Below are positions 52,022-60,168 of a stretch of 64,000 nt of DNA, piece by piece (position 1 is the stretch's first letter; each line of letters opens with the position of its first letter). The DNA comes from CCMP332 sp040218795. Lineage in GTDB: Bacteria > Bacteroidota > Bacteroidia > Cytophagales > CCMP332. The notes under the pieces are model-generated. The model was not told the DNA's origin and did not search any database. It was given only the letters and a program-made list of their open reading frames with translations. A program made the translations under genes and the position numbers. The stretch is taken from assembly GCA_040218795.1 (NCBI GenBank), contig JAVJQT010000005.1:372001-436000 (forward strand). The letters are read 5' to 3'.

Positions 52022-53077
52022 TTAATCAAACAATCCGGGATTCGGATTTCTCCTAAATTTGCTTAAATCCGGTTCAAAACTTTTTATGACGGGCAGATAT
52101 TTATTAAGGGAAATTTTATAAAGCTTTTTAATGGTCTCGGCCCATTCGCCCTCCCCTCTCATCCGTCTACCGAATTTGGAATCGTTTAAATTCCCTTGAT
52201 GGACTGTTCTTATTTGGGATAAAATCTTATCGCTGCGCTCCGGAAAATTCCGAAGCAACCAGGACTCAAAAAGTGTATTTAGTTGACCGTTCAGGCGAAT
52301 CATGGTATATGAAACGCTTCCAACACCTCTATTGCCTGCTTCCCTGATTATATCGGGCAATTCATGATCATTGAGCCCCGGAATAATCGGCCCAATCAAT
52401 ATTCCAACAGGTATTTTTTTGGCTATTAACTGGTCAATTGCCTCCCACTTTTTCTTTATCGTGGATGTTCTGGGTTCAAGTTTTTTCCTTAGACTCTCTT
52501 CGAGTGATGTAATTGAAAAAATCACTTTACACAGATTCATGGATGCCAGCTCTTCAAGAATATCTGAATCTCTTGATACCAAGGCATTTTTTGTAATAAT
52601 TCCAACGGGGTTGCGATATTGAAGAAATACCCTTAACAATGTTCTGGTAATTTTTAATTTCCTTTCCACAGGCTGATAGCAATCCGTATTGCCTGAAAGC
52701 ATTACGATGGCCGGCTTCCATTTTAGCGATTCAAATTCACTTTTTAGTAAAGCAGGCGCTTCTTCTTTTATCAAAATCTTCGACTCAAAATCAAGACCGG
52801 CATTAAAACCCCAGTAGTTATGAGAATTCCTTGCATAACAATAAACACAACCATGCTCACAACCCTGATAGGGATTAATTGACCATTCAAAGGGAATATC
52901 CGGACTATTGTTTTTTGATAAAATTCTTTTTGGAGCTTCCTTAAAAAAAGACGTTTTTTCATTCAGGTCTTCCCAATCGTCAATACCCTCAACATGATCT
53001 CTGGTGTAGGTCAACGAAGAAAATGGATTGTCTAATTGAATGTCTGAACCTCTGCCTTTAATATTTTTTCTAATCAT
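52022..53077 (-). CDS. PA0069-type radical SAM protein
   Basis: 351 residues. NPYQGCEHGCVYCYARNS has the CxxxCxxC cluster motif. A conserved GLDFESKILIKEEAPALL follows, and the later VMLSGNTDCYQPVE matches the PA0069/SplB-related family of radical SAM enzymes. The reaction is not established. The start codon lies 3 bases from a 30-bp dyad (53081-53110), which may be its operator. Confidence 0.92.
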   Translation of the reverse strand: MIRKNIKGRGSDIQLDNPFSSLTYTRDHVEGIDDWEDLNEKTSFFKEAPKRILSKNNSPDIPFEWSINPYQGCEHGCVYCYARNSHNYWGFNAGLDFESKILIKEEAPALLKSEFESLKWKPAIVMLSGNTDCYQPVERKLKITRTLLRVFLQYRNPVGIITKNALVSRDSDILEELASMNLCKVIFSITSLEESLRKKLEPRTSTIKKKWEAIDQLIAKKIPVGILIGPIIPGLNDHELPDIIREAGNRGVGSVSYTMIRLNGQLNTLFESWLLRNFPERSDKILSQIRTVHQGNLNDSKFGRRMRGEGEWAETIKKLYKISLNKYLPVIKSFEPDLSKFRRNPNPGLFD

Positions 53078-53080
53078 TTT

Positions 53081-53110
53081 AGCAATTTACTAATATTATT
53101 AGTATTTGCT
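53081..53110. promoter_or_regulatory. 30-bp dyad, possible operator
   Basis: AGCAA-TT-TACTAATA-T-TATTAGTA-T-TTGCT: inner arms of 8 bp and outer arms of 5 bp are perfect complements. It ends 3 bases before the ATG of the PA0069-type gene on the minus strand, at the usual position for an operator or ribosome-site hairpin. Confidence 0.5.
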
Positions 53111-53323
53111 AATTCTTTTACATTTTTGATAGAAAAATCACTGCTTGCCTAAATACGCCTAGACCGGCATTAAAAACAACAAGCCCGGCAGTTCCCAAAT
53201 TAAACCATGATTCATTTGAATCTTGACTTTTATGGTTTCTCCTACCAGGCTTATTCCAAATTCGCAAAGTATCAAATCGCCAATCGAATAGATCAGCCGT
53301 ATTACTTTAAGATTGCTGAATGT

Positions 53324-53842
53324 TTAGTTTACATCAAATGATATCATAAGTTCATCCCACATCATGCTTACATTACCGCTTTCCTTAACATCGAATGTCA
53401 ACCTTTCCGATTTCATATCGATTTTTTGAGGTTTCACTTTGAATCTTAGGGCATCTTTTTCTTCGTTGTATTTATAAGCACCCCACTGATTTGCTTCGCT
53501 GTTAAGTATAACTGTCCAGATGTCTTTGTTGGGAATGGTAAAAAGAGAATATTTTCCTGCCTTTACAGCTTCTCCATTAATTGACACATCCTGTGAAAAC
53601 TCAATTGTTGTTGCCTCATTGGCACCTGTTCTCCAGACTTCTTCATAGGGAACGAGTTTGCCCCAAATTTCTCTGTCTTTAACCGCCGGTTGACTGTAAT
53701 CAATTTTAATATTTTTTCCATTGACGGTATTCATGGCCGTAGCCGGCGGACTAGGCCTTGTAGCCTTGTCTTTTTGTGCAAATGCTGTTCCTCCTATCAA
53801 TAAGAAGACCATTAAAAATACGCTTAGATTAATTTTTTTCAT
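53324..53842 (-). CDS. DUF2911 domain protein, exported
   Basis: 172 residues with a signal peptide (ends GGTAFAQ near residue 22). KIDYSQPAVKDREIWGKL, PYEEVWRTGANEATTIEFS, KAGKYSLFTIPN and WTVILNSEANQWG are the conserved DUF2911 blocks. Function unknown; secreted or periplasmic. Separated by 43 bp from the holin-like gene on the same strand. Confidence 0.9.
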   Translation of the reverse strand: MKKINLSVFLMVFLLIGGTAFAQKDKATRPSPPATAMNTVNGKNIKIDYSQPAVKDREIWGKLVPYEEVWRTGANEATTIEFSQDVSINGEAVKAGKYSLFTIPNKDIWTVILNSEANQWGAYKYNEEKDALRFKVKPQKIDMKSERLTFDVKESGNVSMMWDELMISFDVN

Positions 53843-53885
53843 TATTAAGTTTATTTTGATTTCTATGTTAAGATAAAAATTAAAT

Positions 53886-54227
53886 CTATTCTTTTTCCAG
53901 ACCTAGAATTGAATTCAGGACGACATTTATAAAAAACATGACAATTCCGAATAAAAGAGCCCACCAGAAATTTTGAACATAAAATCCATCCACAATCCAA
54001 TCTACAAGCATTATCATAAAGACATTTATGACAAATAGAAACAGTCCAAGGGTAAGTATAGTAATGGGAATTGTCAAAATAATTAATATCGGACGAATCA
54101 CCGTATTAACAATCGCCAGAAGAATTGCGACGCCAATTGCATAGAGAAAATCTTCTATGACCACACCACTCAGTAAATAAGCGGTCAGATATACGCTAAG
54201 TGCATTAACAAGTAATCTAATAAGCAT
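53886..54227 (-). CDS. Phage-holin-superfamily-IV-like membrane protein
   Basis: 113 residues with four TM helices (LVNALSVYLTAYLLSGVVI, YAIGVAILLAIVNTVIRPIL, TIPITILTLGLFLFVINVFM, WWALLFGIVMFFINVVLNSI). The pattern IVNTVIRPIL and the compact four-helix design match PF04020-type small membrane proteins. Despite the name, these chromosomal copies are not evidence of a prophage; no phage genes surround it. Confidence 0.88.
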   Translation of the reverse strand: MLIRLLVNALSVYLTAYLLSGVVIEDFLYAIGVAILLAIVNTVIRPILIILTIPITILTLGLFLFVINVFMIMLVDWIVDGFYVQNFWWALLFGIVMFFINVVLNSILGLEKE

Positions 54228-54284
54228 ATTTATATTTTTTCAAACTAAGAGTACAAAGCTTGTGTTTTTTTATAAATATTTAAA

Positions 54285-54515
54285 ATGAACACTAAACTGA
54301 TCAATGCGATTCTAATCTCAAGTGTATTTACTTTATTATATGCGGTTTTACCCCCAATGGATTTGCCCTATTCTATTGTCTTCTTTGCATTCATAATAGC
54401 TAATGTGCTATTATTCCGCATGGTCTATGTCATTTTAAAATTTGGAAAAGAAAGCACAAAAACGTTTCAGGATCATTTTTATGATGATATTGAGTCGAAA
54501 AGAAACAATTCCTAA
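54285..54515 (+). CDS. Small membrane protein of unknown function
   Basis: 76 residues, two TM helices (INAILISSVFTLLYAVLPPM, SIVFFAFIIANVLLFRMVYV) and a polar tail (FQDHFYDDIESKRNN). No family recognised. Divergent from the holin-like gene. Confidence 0.65.
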   Translation: MNTKLINAILISSVFTLLYAVLPPMDLPYSIVFFAFIIANVLLFRMVYVILKFGKESTKTFQDHFYDDIESKRNNS

Positions 54516-54586
54516 AAGTTTTCTTCCCAAATAAGTTTTTCGCCATAAGAAGAATTTTATAACCTCTCATCAATTTATTTTTAATC

Positions 54587-54602
54587 TACGAAAACTTTCG
54601 TA
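54587..54602. promoter_or_regulatory. Operator 1 of the BlaI-type regulator
   Basis: TACGAA-AACT-TTCGTA, a 16-bp dyad with perfect 6-bp arms, immediately upstream of the -7 element at 54603. Together with operator 2 it brackets the promoter. Confidence 0.7.
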
Positions 54603-54610
54603 TATATTTG
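54603..54610 (+). promoter_or_regulatory. -7 element between the two operators
   Basis: TATATTTG exactly matches TAnnTTTG and lies exactly between the two operators. No clear -33 TTTG was seen. The regulator ATG is 17 bases downstream. Confidence 0.6.
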
Positions 54611-54626
54611 TACGAAACAATTCGTA
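54611..54626. promoter_or_regulatory. Operator 2 of the BlaI-type regulator
   Basis: TACGAA-ACAA-TTCGTA, identical arms to operator 1 with a different 4-base core, centre-to-centre distance 24 bp. It ends one base before the regulator ATG, so binding would block both promoter and initiation. Confidence 0.7.
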
Positions 54627-54627
54627 G

Positions 54628-55017
54628 ATGACTGAGCAAAAAGAAAATAAGCCAACCAAATCCGAACTTGAAATTCTTCAGGTTTTGTGGAAAGAAGAAC
54701 CTCTTTCTGTAAGAGATGTAAATGATATTTTAAATAAAGACCGGAAAGTTGGTTACACTACCACTCTGAAAATCATGCAGTTGATGTATGAAAAGTCCCT
54801 TTTGACAAGAAAAAATCAAGGTAAAAAGCATATTTATTTTACAAATGTCAATGAGCAGGATATTCAGAAAAACATGTTGGATAAATTTCTAAACCGCACA
54901 TTCAATGGTTCTGCCTATACTTTAGTAATGGAAGCCCTTGGAAATTACAGAGCATCAAAAGAAGAATTGGAGGCAATTAAACAACTTATTGAAAAAATTG
55001 AAGGAGGTCAAAAATGA
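54628..55017 (+). CDS. BlaI/MecI/CopY-type transcriptional repressor
   Basis: 129 residues. TKSELEILQVLWKEEPLSVR, VNDILNKDRKVGYTTTLKIM and KSLLTRKNQGKKHIYF form the winged-helix domain typical of BlaI/MecI/CopY, and the C-terminal helix makes the dimer. It is expected to bind the two dyads upstream and repress its own operon. It overlaps the M56 gene by 4 bases (ATGA), the usual arrangement with a sensor-peptidase that inactivates the repressor. Confidence 0.93.
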   Translation: MTEQKENKPTKSELEILQVLWKEEPLSVRDVNDILNKDRKVGYTTTLKIMQLMYEKSLLTRKNQGKKHIYFTNVNEQDIQKNMLDKFLNRTFNGSAYTLVMEALGNYRASKEELEAIKQLIEKIEGGQK

Positions 55018-57272
55018 ATGCGATAGAATTTTTAAATAATATAATACCCGCCTCTGTTTTGGGTTGGGCGGTTATTCACACCTTATGGACAGGAATGCTC
55101 ATATGGGTGTTATTTTTATTAGGTAAAAACATATTTGGCAAAACAACTGCATTTAGATATTACTGGGCTTTAGGCTTGCAATTTTTACTCTTCTTTTCCT
55201 TCTCATTTGCTGTATACTACGAACTTAGTCTTTACAATTTTGAAAATACGGGATCTATAAATTCAGATCCTGTCGCCAATATTATGGCCATTGAAAATTT
55301 ACAAAATGACTCTCCTTTTCAAATTGCATCATTAAATGAATCATATGTTGCCGAGCTAATAGATATAAGCACTCCTTTTATATCAGTTTTATGGATAATA
55401 GGCGCCCTCATAATGATGATGCGTTTTACCACCAATTTACTGTATATACAAAATCTGAAAACAACCGGAATTTATGAGATTGAAAAAGAATGGGAATTAA
55501 AATTCAAAGAAATTCTGGCCAAATTGGGAATAAAAAACAAGGTCCGGCTATTTGAGTCGGATATGATAGACTCCCCTTTGACCTTAGGGTTTATTAAACC
55601 TGTGATCTTGGTCCCAATCGGTATGTTAAGTCAAATTCCATATGATCAGGTAGAAGCCATATTAATTCATGAGATAGCACATGTAAAAAGAGCTGATTAC
55701 CTGATTAATATCGTCCAGAACATAATAGAAGCATTGGTTTTCTTTCACCCGGTTACCTGGATACTGTCAACACATATTAGAACAGAAAGAGAAAATTTAT
55801 GCGATGACTTTTCAGTGCATTTACAAAGAAACCCCATCCACTTGGCCAGGGCTTTAGTAGAAATTCAAAGGCACTCTAACCATACGCCAGAACTTGCACT
55901 TGGAAGCAATAACCCTAAATACGCTTTGCGTAAACGAATTGAAAGAATTTTGAATGTTGAAAAAACCAATTCCGAATTAACAAAAAGTCTCATTCCTGTT
56001 ATTACTTTGATCATTTTTATTCTGGGGCTTTCATTATTTCAATTATCAAATCGATCAGAAGCTGGGCCCGATGAATCCGGATTTCTTAATAAGGTTTCAG
56101 ATTTACCATCTTTGGAGGCATACCCACCGGTTCCTGAAACTAAACAGATGGCCATGGTGGAAGCACCAATTCAAACGATAATTCCGAAAAAAAATAAAGT
56201 GATAAACAAACAAAAAGTTAAAGTTCGGCCAAAAATAAAAAGCTCACTTTCTCACCTGGACCATAAAAATAGAAATACAATTACCATGACCCTGCCCGGT
56301 GGCGATGATGAAATCACGATCAAAAAAACCAGCAGTGATGGCAAAAAAATTGAGATTGTTTTTGTTGATCCCGGAGATATAAAAAAATTGAAAATTGACG
56401 GTAAAAAAATTAAAGAAGAAAATTTTGATGAATATGAAGACTTATTGAATAAGGAGGTATTCAATACTTACGGTAAAAATCGAAACACCAATTCATTTGC
56501 CTATGCCTATAGTGGCGATGAGGAAAATGCTACTGTTAAAGTTATTAATTCAGGGCGTGGACGCAATGGAGCAATTGTTTCTATCAATAGCAGTCCTAAT
56601 GATGAAAATGTTTTTGTAATAAAGATTAAGGGTGATGATGATCAAACTCGGATAATTGAAATACCGGATATCGATGAGAATTTTATGGAAATTCAGGAAG
56701 ATCTGGAAGAGCTTTTTTCTGATTTGGATTTGGACTTCCAATTTAAATTCGAAGACGAAGGGTTTGATGAAAATAAATTTACACACAGACATTTAAGACA
56801 GCACAAAGCCGAAACTATTGAAAAAAATCTCGAAGAAGCTGCCCGTGCTTTAGAACAGACAAGTAAGATTCTTGAAGAAAAAAGTAAAGCGCTCCAAAAG
56901 GAATTAAGTGCGATCGAAATACAGGAAGTTGAAGAAGAGATTCAAGAAGCCATCGAAGAGATTCAAGAGGAAATTGAAAAAATTCAAGAGAAAGAAATGA
57001 AAATTAAGGCTAAAGAAAAGAAAATCAGAGCTGAAGCAATTACAGTTGAAAAAACCGCTAAAGAAAATGGTTCGAAAATGAAAGGAATGATAAAAGAATT
57101 AGAAAAAGATGGAATTATTGAAGAAGGGATTAAAGAAATTAAAATTGCATTTGAAAAAGGAAAAATGACAGTTAACGGAGAGGTGCAAAATGAAGAGATT
57201 ACGCGTAAATATTTGGACATGTTTGATATCGATGAATCTGCCAATATCAGGTATAATAAAATCGAAGATTAA
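55014..57272 (+). CDS. M56 (BlaR1-like) membrane metallopeptidase
   Basis: 752 residues. N-terminal TM helices (ILWVLFLLGKNIFGK region, FISVLWIIGALIMMMRF, IPVITLIIFILGLSLF) surround the peptidase domain with zinc motif HEIAHVKRADY at residues 219-229 and RENLCDDFSVH. Instead of a penicillin-binding sensor domain, residues 380-750 form a large periplasmic region with DUF-like strands and a long charged coiled coil (EEIQEAIEEIQEEIEKIQEK). It likely cleaves or triggers loss of the BlaI-type repressor in response to an unknown signal. Confidence 0.9.
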   Translation: MNAIEFLNNIIPASVLGWAVIHTLWTGMLIWVLFLLGKNIFGKTTAFRYYWALGLQFLLFFSFSFAVYYELSLYNFENTGSINSDPVANIMAIENLQNDSPFQIASLNESYVAELIDISTPFISVLWIIGALIMMMRFTTNLLYIQNLKTTGIYEIEKEWELKFKEILAKLGIKNKVRLFESDMIDSPLTLGFIKPVILVPIGMLSQIPYDQVEAILIHEIAHVKRADYLINIVQNIIEALVFFHPVTWILSTHIRTERENLCDDFSVHLQRNPIHLARALVEIQRHSNHTPELALGSNNPKYALRKRIERILNVEKTNSELTKSLIPVITLIIFILGLSLFQLSNRSEAGPDESGFLNKVSDLPSLEAYPPVPETKQMAMVEAPIQTIIPKKNKVINKQKVKVRPKIKSSLSHLDHKNRNTITMTLPGGDDEITIKKTSSDGKKIEIVFVDPGDIKKLKIDGKKIKEENFDEYEDLLNKEVFNTYGKNRNTNSFAYAYSGDEENATVKVINSGRGRNGAIVSINSSPNDENVFVIKIKGDDDQTRIIEIPDIDENFMEIQEDLEELFSDLDLDFQFKFEDEGFDENKFTHRHLRQHKAETIEKNLEEAARALEQTSKILEEKSKALQKELSAIEIQEVEEEIQEAIEEIQEEIEKIQEKEMKIKAKEKKIRAEAITVEKTAKENGSKMKGMIKELEKDGIIEEGIKEIKIAFEKGKMTVNGEVQNEEITRKYLDMFDIDESANIRYNKIED

Positions 57273-57300
57273 ATCCATTTGATATTTTTAAAATTTAATA

Positions 57301-57327
57301 AGCAGACTTATCGGTCTGCTTTTTTTA
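57301..57327 (+). terminator. Terminator of the BlaI/M56 operon
   Basis: AGCAGAC-TTATCG-GTCTGCT followed by T7. It lies 29 bases after the M56 stop codon. Confidence 0.85.
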
Positions 57328-57344
57328 TGCCGTTATTTTCTGCC

Positions 57345-57352
57345 TATTTTTG
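57345..57352 (+). promoter_or_regulatory. Candidate -7 element of the 57378 gene
   Basis: TATTTTTG matches TAnnTTTG. No clear -33 TTTG at 17-20 bases upstream; the ATG is 25 bases downstream. Confidence 0.3.
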
Positions 57353-57377
57353 CAGCTCAAAACTGAGTTAGCCCTTC

Positions 57378-60158
57378 ATGTCTACAACAAGCAAAAACAA
57401 AAATATTCTCGTCTATATCGTATTAATGATAGTCGTTTTTTTTGTGGCTTTTCTGAGTTACTATCTAGGTTCAAGAAAAACTGAAAACACCTATTCTTTC
57501 ATTCCAGGAAATGCCATTATGGTATGGGAAAGTCTTAACACTTATACAAGCATTGAAAAGTTAAAAGGGGGTTCTGTATGGAATAATCTTGAACAGACCA
57601 CATTTTTTGAAAGTATTCAAAAAAGGTTGACAATACTTGATTCTGCAACCAAAAAAAAGGATGACCTTTCTTTTATTCTTAAAGACAAATACTTTCGGTG
57701 TTCAATGCATATAACATCAAACAATGATTTTGATTTTATATTTTATTTACCTCTTCGCTCTAAAGACGAGAAACAGTTTTACAGGCTTGTGATGGAAAAA
57801 TTCGAAGCTTCCGACATACATAATATTAGTGAAAGAGCCTATCAAAAAATTCCAATTACAACAATTAAGAACAAGGAGAGTGGCGATCAATTTTCATTCA
57901 TCCAATATCAGAATCATTTAATTGGTAGTATGACGCCCTTTCTTATCGAAGATGTAATCAGACACATTTCCGATAAAAAAGAAATGTCTTTTTACGACAT
58001 CAACAAAAAGAACTTTGAAGTAGCCAGAATCAATAATGATGACGGCGATCTTTACATTAATATTGATCGTTTTGCGGAATTTTTAAAATGTTTTGCGAGG
58101 GATGAATATTCTGAAGACCTGGAATTAATCAAACTATTCTCAGAATCCTCATTTTACGATTTGTCTGTAAAAGGTGAAAAAATTTATTTGAACGGATCCA
58201 GTATCCCTTCAAAAGGTATCAACAATTTCCTTGATATTTTTAAAAATGAATCAGGTAATGCTTTGGACTTAGCCCCCTATTTACCCATGAACACGGCTAT
58301 TTACTATGGCTTTTCCTTTGATAATGGCATTTCATTTCAACAAAATTTTAAGACATTTCTAAAAAATTCCGGTCAAAATGAAATTTTAGAAAGTTGGTAC
58401 AATTTATCAGTGGATGAGAATATCTACATTGAGAAAATTTTTGAATTTTTGGGAACGCATTTCGCTTATGTAACCCTTGAATCGGTTAATCCTGCGAAAC
58501 CCATACACTTATTTTACATGCAAAGTAATGATCCTAATTCCAATTTGGATTATCTGGATGCCATTTCCACAAAATTCTCTAAAATAGAAGAAGGAAATAT
58601 CCCTTTTGAAGAGGATTACGGTGGCGTGCGAATTAGCGAAATGATGAAGGCCGATTATCCACAATTAGCCTTTTCAAAATACTTCGGAGGCTTTGATAAA
58701 TGCTATTATCTAAAAATTAATGATTATATAATTTTTGTAAATGACATTGCCGCAGCCCGCCAATTGATAGACGATATTAATGATGAAAAAGTCTGGGGCA
58801 AATCAGTAAAACAAAATCTCTTTCTTGAAGAAGTAATTCAAAAAACCAATGTTAATATTATCATCAATACAGCCAGATCCTGGTCATTAATTAAAAATGT
58901 TAGCAATGACTACTGGAAAGAGTTAATCGAGAACAACTCCGAATCACTTAAGCGCTTTGAAATGATTGCATTGCAGTATGAATATCTCGATGAAAAATTC
59001 TATACCGGCGCTGTAATTCAACATAAGAAAACGATTGTTTCTGAAAAGAAAAGCAAAGCGTATTTAAAAACAATATTAAACAGACGATTTGATCATGCAT
59101 TGATATCAAAACCGAAAGTTGTTAGAAATTTTACAGACAATTCACTTGAAATTCTTGTTCAGGATTCTCAAAAGCAAATACACCTTTTGAATAAATCGGG
59201 AATTGTAAATTGGACCAAACAATTAGACGGACAACTTTTGCCCGAAAGTATTTATCAGATTGATTATTACAAAAATGGAAAACTTCAGTATTGTTTCAGC
59301 GATGATAAGAACATTTATATCATAGATCGAAATGGAAACTATTTAGAAGATTTCCCAATAAAAATAACAAAGGATGCAAACCAGGAATTAAAATACTTTA
59401 ATGTTATCGACTATGACAATTCCAAGAATTACCGGTTCATCTGCTCAGATAATAAAGGACAAGTTTTCATTACAGATAAAAACGGAAAAAAATTAGAATC
59501 GTGGAATCCTCTAAAATTGAATTCGGAACTCGCCTCCAAACCGCAACATACCCGCATGTTGGATAAAGACATAATCGTCTTATTAACAAAAAATGGTCAG
59601 CTAGATTTAAGAAAACGCAATGGGAAAAGTTATTCCAATTTCCCACTTGAACTTTACAACAGAGTAAATACAGACTACTATATCGATTTGGGTAAGGATT
59701 TTAAAAGTTCCAAAATTCATATAATAGACGAAGAGGGTTTATTGAAGTCTGTGAATCTCAATGGGGATATTTTATCGGAAATTCAGTTTTACAGACCTAC
59801 GAAAGAGACAAAATTTGAATTGATAGCTGATGGCCTCGGTAAGTCTTATTGTATTGTAAGGTTCGACAATGATGTCATTAATTTTTACAGATCGGACAAT
59901 AAACCAATTTTTGATATTGCCGGAGATCCTAACAGCATTATTCAGTACTACAATTTTGGAGCTGATAATGAAGTTTTTGTTATTATCAATAGAAATACGA
60001 AACTGGCTTCATTTTTAAATTCAAAAGGTGAAAGTTTGAACCCAGATAAAATTCAATCCAGCAATAAAATAGGGCTTATGTATTTTGATTCTTATGAGCA
60101 GTTTCGCGTTTATAAAGCCTATGATACTGAGGTGTCGCTAATAACTTTTGATCATTAA
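57378..60158 (+). CDS. Membrane-anchored protein of unknown function
   Basis: 926 residues. One N-terminal TM helix (VYIVLMIVVFFVAFLSYYLG) precedes a very long extracytoplasmic region. The first 500 residues have a DUF3352-like feel (SFIPGNAIMVWESL, FYLPLRSKDEKQFYRLV, SWSLIKNVSNDYWKEL), and the last 350 look like a beta-propeller of repeated strands (NKNGQLDLRKRNGKSYSNFP, IIDRNGNYLEDFPIKI). Both are read by eye. The overlap with the next gene's frame suggests an operon with MscS. Confidence 0.8.
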   Translation: MSTTSKNKNILVYIVLMIVVFFVAFLSYYLGSRKTENTYSFIPGNAIMVWESLNTYTSIEKLKGGSVWNNLEQTTFFESIQKRLTILDSATKKKDDLSFILKDKYFRCSMHITSNNDFDFIFYLPLRSKDEKQFYRLVMEKFEASDIHNISERAYQKIPITTIKNKESGDQFSFIQYQNHLIGSMTPFLIEDVIRHISDKKEMSFYDINKKNFEVARINNDDGDLYINIDRFAEFLKCFARDEYSEDLELIKLFSESSFYDLSVKGEKIYLNGSSIPSKGINNFLDIFKNESGNALDLAPYLPMNTAIYYGFSFDNGISFQQNFKTFLKNSGQNEILESWYNLSVDENIYIEKIFEFLGTHFAYVTLESVNPAKPIHLFYMQSNDPNSNLDYLDAISTKFSKIEEGNIPFEEDYGGVRISEMMKADYPQLAFSKYFGGFDKCYYLKINDYIIFVNDIAAARQLIDDINDEKVWGKSVKQNLFLEEVIQKTNVNIIINTARSWSLIKNVSNDYWKELIENNSESLKRFEMIALQYEYLDEKFYTGAVIQHKKTIVSEKKSKAYLKTILNRRFDHALISKPKVVRNFTDNSLEILVQDSQKQIHLLNKSGIVNWTKQLDGQLLPESIYQIDYYKNGKLQYCFSDDKNIYIIDRNGNYLEDFPIKITKDANQELKYFNVIDYDNSKNYRFICSDNKGQVFITDKNGKKLESWNPLKLNSELASKPQHTRMLDKDIIVLLTKNGQLDLRKRNGKSYSNFPLELYNRVNTDYYIDLGKDFKSSKIHIIDEEGLLKSVNLNGDILSEIQFYRPTKETKFELIADGLGKSYCIVRFDNDVINFYRSDNKPIFDIAGDPNSIIQYYNFGADNEVFVIINRNTKLASFLNSKGESLNPDKIQSSNKIGLMYFDSYEQFRVYKAYDTEVSLITFDH

Positions 60159-60168
60159 TCTGCCATTT

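Noticed and set aside
53886..54227. Holin-like protein as sign of a prophage
   Set aside because: PF04020-type proteins are common chromosomal membrane proteins, and no phage structural, lysis or integrase gene is near.
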